Assembly: GCA_900554625.1 (NCBI GenBank)
Contig: USHP01000089.1
Span: 1-7,482, forward strand
Reading direction: 5' to 3'
Origin: an uncultured Eubacteriales bacterium
GTDB lineage: Bacteria > Bacillota > Clostridia > Oscillospirales > Oscillospiraceae
Length of the DNA: 7,482 nucleotides
In this document: positions 1-5,279 of the stretch, piece after piece
How the letters are laid out: each line of letters opens with the position of its first letter
How positions within the stretch are numbered: the first letter of the stretch is position 1
Translations under genes and position numbers: made by a program
Notes under the pieces: generated by a model
Database searches by the model: none
What the model saw: only the letters and a program-made list of their open reading frames with translations
Told to the model about the DNA's origin: nothing

Positions 1-1
1 A

Positions 2-463
2 CTCTGCAATTGGCTGTCCGGGAAATGGCAGAACTTGCAGCTTCGCCTGAAGAAGGAGAAAGTACCGGAGCAGGACGTGCCGGAGCAGCCCAAAGTGGAA
101 ACGCCGCCGAAACAGCCTCGCCCCCGTACATTCTGGGGTTGGATCAAGGACTTGAATCGGCGGCTATGGGGTATGATCGGTGCCCTGTTTGCCTGGGCTA
201 CCCGAGTAGCAAAGGTTCTGTGCCGGTGGGCCTGGAATTTTGCCCTGGTGTGCGCTGCGGTGCCCGTGGTGTGCGCCGTAGGATTTTTCCTGGTCTGCAC
301 CGGTACCCTGGGAGTGCTGCTGGTGCAGGGATATCCGGCACTGGGCCTGCTTCTGGGAAGCATGGGCATCGTGCTGTGCGGCTGCGGCGTGCTGGTTTTT
401 GCCTGCACCCTGATTTGGAAGAAACCGAACAACATGCACAAGGAGGTGGGCGACCATGCGTAA
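2..463 (+). CDS. Two-helix membrane protein, 3' part (5' end outside window)
   Basis: The reading frame is open to the left edge, so this is the C-terminal 153 residues of a longer gene; the internal TTG at 35 has no convincing ribosome site and is not taken as the start. Visible in order: a charged, proline-rich cytoplasmic-looking stretch with repeated VPEQ (about residues 20-42), a Trp/Arg-rich amphipathic segment (44-77), and two hydrophobic segments (about 78-107 and 113-138) ending in a short polar tail. The stop overlaps the next start by 8 bases, so the two genes are probably translationally coupled. Such pairs, a small multi-helix protein followed by a membrane-anchored exported protein, occur next to PadR regulators in Clostridia (DUF1700/HAAS-type proteins). 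That family assignment is a guess from architecture, since the diagnostic N-terminus is missing. Confidence 0.7.
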   Translation, partial: LCNWLSGKWQNLQLRLKKEKVPEQDVPEQPKVETPPKQPRPRTFWGWIKDLNRRLWGMIGALFAWATRVAKVLCRWAWNFALVCAAVPVVCAVGFFLVCTGTLGVLLVQGYPALGLLLGSMGIVLCGCGVLVFACTLIWKKPNNMHKEVGDHA

Positions 464-986
464 ACTGCGTCTGACTGCCCTGATTCTGGTATTTCTGGGC
501 TTGCTCATCGGCGGCGTGGGCGTCGGGATCTGCTTCGTGGAAGCGTCCAGCTTTACCTATGGGGAAGGCTCCCGGCTGAATATGACCGTAACCGACACCG
601 TCACCCGCCGTTTTTCCCTGGACGATGAAGAAAAACTGATGGGATTTGAATCCTGGAATATGCCCACCGCCCCCGAAGCAGAAGTCCCCCAGGTGGAAAC
701 CAATGCCAAGCTGGCACCGGGAACCGTTCAGGTGGATGTGGAATATCGGGCAGTACCGGGCTGCACCGTGGATATTTGGGCAGGCTACTATGGCGATCAG
801 ACCGCAATGGTTCACGCCTCTCCCAGCGCTGGAGTGGAAGCCGTTCTGTATGCCAAGGACCAGATTCTGTCCGACATCAAAAATCGCCAGATTGGGGATT
901 ATCAGTGGGCGGAAATCACCGGCATCACCTTTACCATCAACCCCACCGACCGGGACAGACTGGATCTGAGCCAGTACGCGGAGTAA
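456..986 (+). CDS. Membrane-anchored extracytoplasmic protein of unknown function
   Basis: A 176-residue protein whose ATG at 456 lies 9 bases after AGGAGG (441-446), inside the end of the upstream membrane gene. Residues 1-5 are basic (MRKLR) and about 7-29 form one hydrophobic helix rich in Gly and Leu, with no lipobox Cys, so it reads as an uncleaved signal anchor. The rest (30-176) is polar, has no Cys, and alternates short hydrophobic and polar stretches, as in a beta-rich exported domain; it ends in a charged DRDRLDLSQYAE tail. The overlap with the preceding gene suggests a complex of the two at the membrane. Position after a possible HAAS-type protein recalls DUF4097-like exported proteins, but no repeat signature was seen. 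Function not recognised. Confidence 0.75.
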   Translation: MRKLRLTALILVFLGLLIGGVGVGICFVEASSFTYGEGSRLNMTVTDTVTRRFSLDDEEKLMGFESWNMPTAPEAEVPQVETNAKLAPGTVQVDVEYRAVPGCTVDIWAGYYGDQTAMVHASPSAGVEAVLYAKDQILSDIKNRQIGDYQWAEITGITFTINPTDRDRLDLSQYAE

Positions 987-1002
987 ACCGAAATTCCGGA
1001 AG

Positions 1003-2562
1003 TTACTGGCGGGTATAGATGCACTGGCCGTCCTTCCAGGTTTGCAGAACCTGAATGCTTCGTAAGTTTTCTGCCGGGATTTCCAGGGGATTTTGGCTCA
1101 GGATTACGAAATCCGCCCGCTTTCCCGGGGCCAGAGTGCCCTTGTCCTTCTCTTCAAGATACTGATAGGCAGCGTTGACCGTGATCGCTTTCAGGGCATC
1201 CAGCACGGGAATCTGTTCTTCCCGTCCCAGTACCATACCGCCCCGGGTTCGACGGCAGCAGGCGCACCACAGCGTTTCCAGCATGTCCGGCTGAATCACC
1301 GGGGCGTCCTGGTGGAAGGTGATGGGAATGCCCTGTTCCAGTGCGCTGCGGGCAGGGCTGATCCGGCTGGCCCGTTCCATGCCGAAATTCTTCACATGGA
1401 TATCGCCCCAGTGGTACACATGGGCCACAAAGAAGGAAATCATCGCTCCCAGCGCCGCTGCCCTGGGCAGCTGATCCAGGCCCATCAGCTGGCCGTGGAC
1501 AATCACCGGCCGCAAATCTTTCAGCTGGGGATATTCCCCTTCTACCGCTTCCAGGCAGGATAAAAACTGCTCCGCCGCTGCATCACCGTTGCAGTGGGCC
1601 AGCAGTTGGGTTTCCTGCCTGGCTGCTTTTTCCATGGCCTGCTTTACCGCATCATCGGTCATGGTGCCGTATCCCCGGTAGTCGCCGCCGCAGGCGTAGG
1701 GCTTGCGCATCCAGGCTGTCCGGCCCTGGGGAGAGCCGTCCAGGAAGATTTTCATGCCCCCGATGCGCAGATGGCGGCTGGCTTTGCCCAGTTCCTCCTG
1801 GGCCTGGGGGTAAGTGTCCGGGTCGGGGTAGGCCACCAGATCCAGCTTCAGCAGCTTCCGGCCCAGCAGCATGTGATACAGCGGCAGCAGCTCCCGGACG
1901 ATCATACCGTCCTGAATGGTGGTGATACCGTAGGAAGCGTAGATGTCCTGAGCCTGGGCATAGGCCTGGAGCAGCTGCTCCGGGGGCGCCATGGGGATTT
2001 TCTTCAGGTAGGAAACGAAGGCGTTTTCTTCCAGGTATCCGGTGAGCTTGCCGTCCTTGGTTTCAATCCGTCCGCCCTCCGGGGCTTGGGTCTGAGGGGT
2101 GATGTCCAGGGCTTCCAGGGCCAGACTGTTCAAAAAGCCCATATGTCCGGACTTGTGGTGAATGACCAGAGGATTTTTAGGAGCAAAGCTGTCCAGCTGT
2201 TCCAGCGTCGGGAAGGGCGGGGCTTTGTCATAGTCCCGGGCGGTGACCCACTGGCCGGGGGCGGGCTTGTTCTGTTCCAGGAACTGCCCAATCCGGCGGT
2301 GCATTTCCTCCACCGTATCCGCTCCGTCCAGAGAAATCTGAAGCTGGGCGCTGGCCATCTGGGAGAAATGACTGTGAGCATCGATAAATCCGGGCATCAG
2401 GGTAGCGCCATGAAGATTCACCTCTTCGCAGCTGCCTGCCAGGGACCGCATATCCGCTTCCGAGCCCACTGCCAGGATTTTGTCATCCTCCGCAACCAGG
2501 GCCTGGGCATACAGATTTTCCTCCATGGTCAGGATATTGCCGCCATAAAACAATGTTTTCAT
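1003..2562 (-). CDS. YtcJ-type amidohydrolase (metal-dependent hydrolase)
   Basis: A 519-residue cytoplasmic protein of the amidohydrolase superfamily (Amidohydro_3, YtcJ-like), a normal length for that family. These enzymes hydrolyse amide or imide bonds using one or two metal ions in a TIM barrel; the substrate here cannot be told. Visible motifs: GFIDAHSHF with the HxH metal pair (H63, H65), KIFLDGSPQGRTA with K271, HCNGD (H323), VIVHGQ (H356), HQDAP with the catalytic-type D419, and a C-terminal GTLAPGKRADFVIL (from about 476) that completes the small beta domain begun by residues 1-56. The frame stays open up to 2652, but the ATG at 2562 is chosen because GAGGTG lies 6 bases upstream and the family N-terminus begins there. 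It stands alone, behind the ribosomal-operon terminator, and no clear promoter was found in 2563-2640. Confidence 0.93.
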   Translation of the reverse strand: MKTLFYGGNILTMEENLYAQALVAEDDKILAVGSEADMRSLAGSCEEVNLHGATLMPGFIDAHSHFSQMASAQLQISLDGADTVEEMHRRIGQFLEQNKPAPGQWVTARDYDKAPPFPTLEQLDSFAPKNPLVIHHKSGHMGFLNSLALEALDITPQTQAPEGGRIETKDGKLTGYLEENAFVSYLKKIPMAPPEQLLQAYAQAQDIYASYGITTIQDGMIVRELLPLYHMLLGRKLLKLDLVAYPDPDTYPQAQEELGKASRHLRIGGMKIFLDGSPQGRTAWMRKPYACGGDYRGYGTMTDDAVKQAMEKAARQETQLLAHCNGDAAAEQFLSCLEAVEGEYPQLKDLRPVIVHGQLMGLDQLPRAAALGAMISFFVAHVYHWGDIHVKNFGMERASRISPARSALEQGIPITFHQDAPVIQPDMLETLWCACCRRTRGGMVLGREEQIPVLDALKAITVNAAYQYLEEKDKGTLAPGKRADFVILSQNPLEIPAENLRSIQVLQTWKDGQCIYTRQ

Positions 2563-2639
2563 AATCTGCACCTCACATCTTTGGTTTGTTCCTTCCGTGA
2601 AATCTGCCGTTTCCTCTATCTTACCCATTATTTCCAAAA

Positions 2640-2680
2640 TAAAGAAAAACATCCCAAAAGCGCAGAAAGCTTTTGGGATG
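2640..2680 (-). terminator. Intrinsic terminator of the rpsF-ssb-rpsR operon
   Basis: A perfect 12-bp stem (2650-2661 with 2669-2680) with a 7-base loop is followed on the minus strand by a T-rich run (GTTTTTCTTTATTT). It sits 12 bases past the rpsR stop, so it ends the ribosomal-protein transcript before the amidohydrolase gene. Confidence 0.9.
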
Positions 2681-2692
2681 TAACTTCGTCAA

Positions 2693-2929
2693 TCAGTCAG
2701 CGACGTAGGGCAGCAGGGCGATCTGACGGGCACGCTTGATGGCGGTGGTCAGGTCACGCTGATGCTCAGCACAGGTACCGGTGGTACGGCGGGGCAGAAT
2801 CTTGCCGCGCTCGGACAGGTAACGGCGGAGCTTAGCGGTGTCCTTGTAATCGATGCTGGTCACCTTATCCACGCAGAATGCGCAAACCTTCTTGCGCTTG
2901 CGGGGACGCATACGCTGTTCGTTAGCCAT
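2693..2929 (-). CDS. rpsR: 30S ribosomal protein bS18, zinc-binding (C+) form
   Basis: A 78-residue basic protein with the S18 core ([19 protein letters not shown], residues 26-44, then [13 protein letters not shown] and [13 protein letters not shown]). S18 binds 16S rRNA with S6 in the platform of the small subunit. It keeps C16, C19, C53 and H56, in the CxxC...CxxH arrangement of the zinc-containing variant; many bacteria carry a Cys-free version instead, or both. The ATG at 2929 follows AAGGAGGG (2937-2944) by 7 bases. It is the last gene of the rpsF-ssb-rpsR operon, 45 bases after ssb, and is followed directly by a strong terminator. Length and sequence are ordinary for the family. Confidence 0.98.
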   Translation of the reverse strand: MANEQRMRPRKRKKVCAFCVDKVTSIDYKDTAKLRRYLSERGKILPRRTTGTCAEHQRDLTTAIKRARQIALLPYVAD

Positions 2930-2974
2930 GGATTTTCCCTCCTTGTAAGCGTTGTAGAAAAAGTTCAGTAGAAG

Positions 2975-3499
2975 TTAGAAGGGCAGCTGGGCGTCATCGT
3001 CCTCCAGCATAGCGAAATCCGATGCCGGAGCGGCTGCGGGGGCGCTGTAGCCACCGTAGTTAGGAGCGGGAGCACTGCCGTAGCTGGGAGCAGAATAGGA
3101 GTTTCCATTGCTGCCGTAGCTGTTGTTGCCACCGTAAGCGTTGCCGCCATAGGTGTTGTTGCCGCTCTCGCTGCTGCGCTTGCTGTCGCCGAAGTAGACA
3201 TTGTCCGCAACGACTTCTGCAGTGCGACGCTTGTTGCCATCTTTGTCGGTCCAGCTGCGAATCTGGAGCCGACCGGAAACCACGATCATGGAGCCTTTGG
3301 TGAAATACTTGGAGACAAACTCTCCGGTCTGACGCCAGGCAACACAATCAATAAAATCGGTTTCCCGCTCGCCGCCGTCTCTGCCGCCGAAGTCCCGGTC
3401 GACAGCTACGCTGAAACTGGCAACGGCAATTCCGCTGCCGGTACGGCGAAGCTCAGGGTCACGGGTCAGACGACCCATGATAACAATGTGGTTGAGCAT
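2975..3499 (-). CDS. ssb: Single-stranded DNA-binding protein SSB
   Basis: A 174-residue SSB. Residues 1-106 are the OB fold: MLNHIVIMGRLTRDPE at the start, then FSVAVDR, TDFIDCVAW, FVSKYFTKGS and VSGRLQ. Residues 107-160 form a flexible linker rich in Gly, Asn, Tyr, Ser and Ala with repeated YGG/YGS units. The protein ends in DDDAQLPF (167-174), the acidic tip that recruits replication and repair partners. It protects single-stranded DNA in replication, repair and recombination. The ATG at 3499 begins 3 bases after the rpsF stop with GGAGGAGT just upstream, so translation is coupled to rpsF. Sharing an operon with rpsF and rpsR is the classic arrangement and ties SSB supply to growth rate. 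Confidence 0.98.
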   Translation of the reverse strand: MLNHIVIMGRLTRDPELRRTGSGIAVASFSVAVDRDFGGRDGGERETDFIDCVAWRQTGEFVSKYFTKGSMIVVSGRLQIRSWTDKDGNKRRTAEVVADNVYFGDSKRSSESGNNTYGGNAYGGNNSYGSNGNSYSAPSYGSAPAPNYGGYSAPAAAPASDFAMLEDDDAQLPF

Positions 3500-3502
3500 G
3501 GA

Positions 3503-3799
3503 TTACTCCTCCACAGCAGTGGTCAGGCAGCGCATAACGCCTTCGGTGATCTTCATCACACGTTCCAGCTCTGCGGGGAACTCGGGCTTGGTTTCCATGT
3601 TCATCAGAACGTAGTAGCCTTCTGCCATGTCGTTGATGGGGTATGCCAGACGACGCTTGCCCCACTCATCGATGTTGGTCAGAGTACCCTCCGCCTCCAC
3701 CATTGCCTTGAACTTTTCCACAAGTGCTGCAGTGCCCTCCTCGCCCAGGGTGGGGTCGATGATGTAGAGCACCTCATACTTACCGGTGATCTTAGCCAT
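3503..3799 (-). CDS. rpsF: 30S ribosomal protein bS6
   Basis: A 98-residue S6, normal length, with the ferredoxin-like fold signature: KYEVLYIIDPTL (residues 7-18), the conserved WGKRRLAYPI segment (46-55), GYYVLMNME (61-69) and LERVMKITEGVMR (78-90). It pairs with S18 on 16S rRNA. The frame remains open far upstream, through the tRNA gene on the other strand, but the start at 3799 is fixed by AGGAGGTG (3807-3814) seven bases before and by the family N-terminus MAKITGKYEV. It is the first gene of the operon, with a near-consensus promoter about 85 bases upstream and a folded leader just ahead of the ribosome site. In several bacteria the S6:S18 complex represses this operon through its leader RNA. 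Confidence 0.98.
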   Translation of the reverse strand: MAKITGKYEVLYIIDPTLGEEGTAALVEKFKAMVEAEGTLTNIDEWGKRRLAYPINDMAEGYYVLMNMETKPEFPAELERVMKITEGVMRCLTTAVEE

Positions 3800-3818
3800 G
3801 TTGATTGCACCTCCTTTT

Positions 3819-3860
3819 GGACTTTTGGCCCCCGGCGCCGCCGGGAGCAAGGATTTGTCC
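3819..3860 (-). promoter_or_regulatory. Structured leader of rpsF, possible S6:S18 autoregulatory RNA
   Basis: On the minus strand the leader can fold into an outer GGAC/GTCC stem (3857-3860 with 3819-3822), an internal loop (AAATCCTT opposite CAAAA), and an inner 9-bp GC-rich hairpin (3840-3848 with 3828-3836, 3-base loop). The outer stem ends right beside the ribosome site AAAAGGAGG, so folding or protein binding could affect rpsF translation. S6:S18-binding leaders with an asymmetric internal loop and a CCG element are known in front of rpsF; the match here is by position and general shape only. Confidence 0.4.
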
Positions 3861-3881
3861 GCGCCATTGGCAGACCATTTT

Positions 3882-3910
3882 ATTTTATCGGAATATATGC
3901 CGATTGTCAA
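3882..3910 (-). promoter_or_regulatory. Sigma-A promoter of rpsF-ssb-rpsR, spacer filled by a palindrome
   Basis: Minus strand TTGACA (3905-3910), 17-base spacer, TAAAAT (3882-3887), giving a start near 3875 and a leader of about 75 bases. The segment 3887-3904, ATCGGAATATATGCCGAT, is a palindrome except for one symmetric pair of positions and fills the spacer almost exactly. This is an attractive operator position for an unidentified regulator. Confidence 0.88.
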
Positions 3911-3913
3911 GTA

Positions 3914-3938
3914 CTTTTTCCGGAATTTTCCGGTTTTT
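3914..3938 (-). promoter_or_regulatory. Phased A-tracts upstream of the rpsF promoter (possible UP element)
   Basis: Directly upstream of the -35 box, the minus strand carries three A-runs (3915-3919, 3924-3929, 3934-3938), each next to a CCGG or CCCGG, at about 10-base intervals. A-tracts in phase with the helix bend DNA and can contact RNA polymerase alpha subunits. The function is inferred from position only. Confidence 0.4.
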
Positions 3939-3998
3939 CCCCGGATGATTTCCAAAGGGCGGCATCCGTTGCCGGATACCCGCTTCGACAAAAAGTGG

Positions 3999-4027
3999 TT
4001 GCTTTTTTCCTTTCCCTCTGCTATAAT
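3999..4027 (+). promoter_or_regulatory. Sigma-A promoter of tRNA-Gly
   Basis: TTGCTT (3999-4004), 17-base spacer, perfect TATAAT (4022-4027). The expected start lies only about 4 bases before the mature tRNA 5' end. It is divergent from the rpsF promoter about 90 bases away. Confidence 0.88.
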
Positions 4028-4037
4028 ACCAGCACAT

Positions 4038-4111
4038 GCAGGATTCGTATATCGGTAATACAACGGCTTCCCAAGCCGTGAAGGCGGGTTCGACTCCCGT
4101 ATCCTGCTCCA
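4038..4111 (+). tRNA. tRNA-Gly(CCC), CCA encoded
   Basis: A complete 74-base cloverleaf. The 7-bp acceptor stem pairs GCAGGAT with ATCCTGC, discriminator T, encoded CCA (4109-4111). The D stem is GTAT/ATAC with loop ATCGGTA. The anticodon stem is ACGGC/GCCGT around loop TTCCCAA, so the anticodon is CCC and reads the glycine codon GGG. The variable loop is 4 bases, and the T stem GCGGG/CCCGT (one G-T pair) closes loop TTCGACT. It has its own promoter and terminator and is monocistronic. The CCC species is the minor glycine decoder, largely redundant with a UCC tRNA where one exists. Confidence 0.97.
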
Positions 4112-4154
4112 GACAAGAAAAGGCCACCCTACGGGGTGGCTTTTTCTTGTCTGG
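4112..4154 (+). terminator. tRNA-Gly terminator
   Basis: GCCACCC-TACG-GGGTGGC followed by TTTTT forms a textbook terminator immediately after the tRNA. The pairing continues outward through A/T runs and reaches the tRNA CCA: 4109-4129 with 4134-4154, 21 bp with a single G-T pair. The long stem would engage the tRNA 3' end in the precursor. Confidence 0.9.
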
Positions 4155-4289
4155 AAGTAAGCCCACCGGAGGAACGGCAATCGACTCCCGTACCGGGCAA
4201 GGCCCGGTGCGAATGCGCTGCAGATATTTTCCGTTGACCGGGATTCCCACCCGATAACAGGGCCGCATTTATTGCTTTGATGTGCAGAA
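4155..4289. other. Gene-free segment with a tRNA T-arm-like match and a hairpin
   Basis: No gene is supported here. The 12-mer TCGACTCCCGTA at 4181-4192 repeats the T-loop/T-stem of the neighbouring tRNA (4090-4101). The stretch 4189-4211 folds into a 10-bp hairpin (one G-T pair, 3-base loop). The segment is bounded by two related terminators that share AAAAGGCCACCCT (4118-4130 and 4290-4302). It could be a decayed duplication of the tRNA 3' end or an old integration scar; neither is proven. Confidence 0.45.
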
Positions 4290-4317
4290 AAAAGGCCACC
4301 CTGACGGGCGGCCTTTT
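4284..4317 (-). terminator. Terminator of the CsoR-family gene
   Basis: The 8-bp stem AAAAGGCC/GGCCTTTT (4290-4297 with 4310-4317) continues after one mismatch as CCC/GGG around a TGAC loop. Read on the minus strand it ends in TTTTTTCTGC, placed 5 bases past the stop of the repressor gene. It may also stop plus-strand transcripts weakly. Confidence 0.85.
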
Positions 4318-4322
4318 CTAGG

Positions 4323-4661
4323 TTACTTCATAAATTTATCAATGGCCTGGCACAGGTCGTCAATGGCGTCCTGGTCTCCGGCGGCGACGGCATCCACCAT
4401 ACAGTGGCGCATGTGGTCTTTGAGAATCACCTTGCCGGTATTGTCCAGAGCCGAGCGCACTGCCGCCAGCTGGATCAGCACTTCCGAGCAGTCGTGCCCC
4501 TCCTCCACCATCCGCTTGACCTTCTCCAAATGGCCAATGGCCCGGGACAGCCGGTTGATTACCGCCTTCTGGTTCTCGTGGACATGGTTGTGGGAATGGG
4601 CAATGCCATGGGCATGGAGGTATTCATGATCCATATGGGTATGCTCGTGATGATCGGACAT
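4323..4661 (-). CDS. CsoR/RcnR/InrS-family metal-sensing repressor with His-rich head
   Basis: A 112-residue all-helical DNA-binding repressor of the CsoR family (DUF156). Residues 31-112 are the family core (NRLSRAIGHLEKVKRMVEEGHDC, then IQLAAVRSALDN and HMRHCMVDAV). The metal triad C58, H83, C87 has exactly the 25 and 4 residue spacings of CsoR Cys-His-Cys. H26, 32 residues before C58, occupies the fourth position used by nickel/cobalt sensors (H-C-H-C as in InrS; RcnR has H-C-H-H). The first 30 residues hold 11 His, an extension reminiscent of InrS. GTG and ATG codons at 4670 and 4667 are in frame, but the ATG at 4661 lies 6 bases after CAGGTG and is preferred. It is transcribed away from the His-rich/cooT operon, which it probably controls. 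Copper remains possible because the Cys-His-Cys triad also binds Cu(I). Confidence 0.93.
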   Translation of the reverse strand: MSDHHEHTHMDHEYLHAHGIAHSHNHVHENQKAVINRLSRAIGHLEKVKRMVEEGHDCSEVLIQLAAVRSALDNTGKVILKDHMRHCMVDAVAAGDQDAIDDLCQAIDKFMK

Positions 4662-4696
4662 GAACATCACCTGCTTTCTGACAATTTTTCCTGGCT

Positions 4697-4725
4697 ATTA
4701 TACCCGGATTTTTCCATTTTGGCAA
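4697..4725 (-). promoter_or_regulatory. Sigma-A promoter of the CsoR-family gene
   Basis: Minus strand TTGCCA (4720-4725), 17-base spacer, perfect TATAAT (4697-4702). It drives the repressor gene leftward with a leader of about 30 bases, and is divergent from the promoter at 4762-4790. Confidence 0.88.
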
Positions 4726-4726
4726 G

Positions 4727-4752
4727 CCCCACCGGGGGATATTTCCCGGAAA
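4727..4752. promoter_or_regulatory. Candidate operator between divergent promoters
   Basis: CCCCACCGGGGG (4727-4738) directly abuts the -35 box of the repressor gene, and the 11-base palindrome TTTCCCGGAAA (4742-4752) follows 9 bases before the rightward -35. C/G tracts flanked by A/T are the hallmark of CsoR- and RcnR-type operators. The role is inferred; the exact consensus was not matched. Confidence 0.4.
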
Positions 4753-4761
4753 ATAAATACT

Positions 4762-4790
4762 TTGACAGAATCGCGTCAAGCGAGTATAAT
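4762..4790 (+). promoter_or_regulatory. Perfect-consensus sigma-A promoter of the His-rich protein operon
   Basis: TTGACA (4762-4767), 17-base spacer, TATAAT (4785-4790): all twelve hexamer bases match at ideal spacing. So strong a promoter would need repression to be regulated. An inverted repeat TTGAC-N8-GTCAA (4762-4766 with 4775-4779) overlaps the -35 box and spacer and could be an operator. Confidence 0.93.
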
Positions 4791-4817
4791 AGGGAAAAAA
4801 CCAAAGGAGGAATTGCA

Positions 4818-5264
4818 ATGCACATCCACGAAGATCACATTGCCGGCGGTGCTCCTCAGCACGAGCATCCTCATACCCATGAACACACCCACGAGCACAC
4901 CCATGACGGTGTTGCCCATACCCATCCGCATGAGCACACCCATGAGCATGACCATGTACACCCCCATGACCACGACCATCTGCACGATCATGCCCATCCC
5001 CACGACCATTCCCATGGCTGCGAGGGTCAGTGCGCCGGCTGCCAGGGCAGCTGCGAGCACACTCCCATGGAAGAGCTGACCGCCCTGATGAAGTATATGG
5101 TGGGCCACAACGCCGCCCACGCCAAGGAATTGGCAGATCTGGCTGGCAAGCTGGAGGATGCCGGCAACCATGTAGCCTACGAGCAGGTTATGGCTGCGGT
5201 ATCTGATTTTGAAAAGGGCAATATGCGTCTGAGCGTGGTTCTGAGCAGCCTGGACGTCAAGTAA
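4818..5264 (+). CDS. Histidine-rich metal-binding protein with Cys motif and helical tail
   Basis: A 148-residue protein with no signal peptide, started by the ATG at 4818, which is 7 bases after AAAGGAGG (4803-4810). It has three parts. Residues 1-67 contain 28 His, mostly alternating as HxH with Glu, Asp, Thr or Pro between. Residues 68-79 form CxxxCxxCxxxC (C68, C72, C75, C79). Residues 84-148 look like two or more amphipathic helices and carry H97, H101 and H118. His-rich tails of this kind bind nickel, cobalt or zinc in proteins such as HypB, SlyD and CooJ. With a CooT gene 15 bases downstream and an InrS-like repressor divergent, a cytoplasmic nickel store or chaperone is the likeliest role. 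The C-terminal domain may be one catalogued as DUF8180 (from memory, unchecked). Zinc or copper buffering is the main alternative. Confidence 0.88.
   Translation: MHIHEDHIAGGAPQHEHPHTHEHTHEHTHDGVAHTHPHEHTHEHDHVHPHDHDHLHDHAHPHDHSHGCEGQCAGCQGSCEHTPMEELTALMKYMVGHNAAHAKELADLAGKLEDAGNHVAYEQVMAAVSDFEKGNMRLSVVLSSLDVK
4860..5015 (+). repeat. Degenerate CAY-NNN repeat encoding alternating histidines
   Basis: This stretch, residues 15-66 of the His-rich protein, is an imprecise 6-base-period repeat in which every second codon is CAC or CAT, with mixed codons between. Synonymous variation (CAC/CAT, GAG/GAA, ACC/ACA) shows selection on the protein rather than recent slippage. Confidence 0.75.
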
Positions 5265-5279
5265 GCGAGGAAAAAGTCT

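Noticed and set aside
2563..2640. Promoter for the amidohydrolase gene
   Set aside because: Only a weak TAAGAT with TTCTTT at 17 bases was found on the minus strand, overlapping the terminator tail; not enough to support a feature.
1093..2739. Long plus-strand open frames at 1093-1563 and 1594-2739
   Set aside because: Antisense to the well-supported amidohydrolase; the second also crosses a terminator. No family resemblance.
3800..4180. N-terminal extension of rpsF to a 225-residue protein
   Set aside because: The extension runs through the leader, the promoter and the tRNA; S6 is about 98 residues and has an ideal ribosome site at its own start.
3885..4268. Minus-strand open frame of 127 residues across the tRNA
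   Set aside because: It contains the typical antisense translation of a tRNA (GVEPAF...AVVLPIYES), has no ribosome site, and covers the tRNA, its terminator and its promoter.
4860..5015. CRISPR-like or satellite repeat
   Set aside because: The 6-base period is degenerate, without fixed repeats and spacers, and is fully explained by the His-rich coding sequence.
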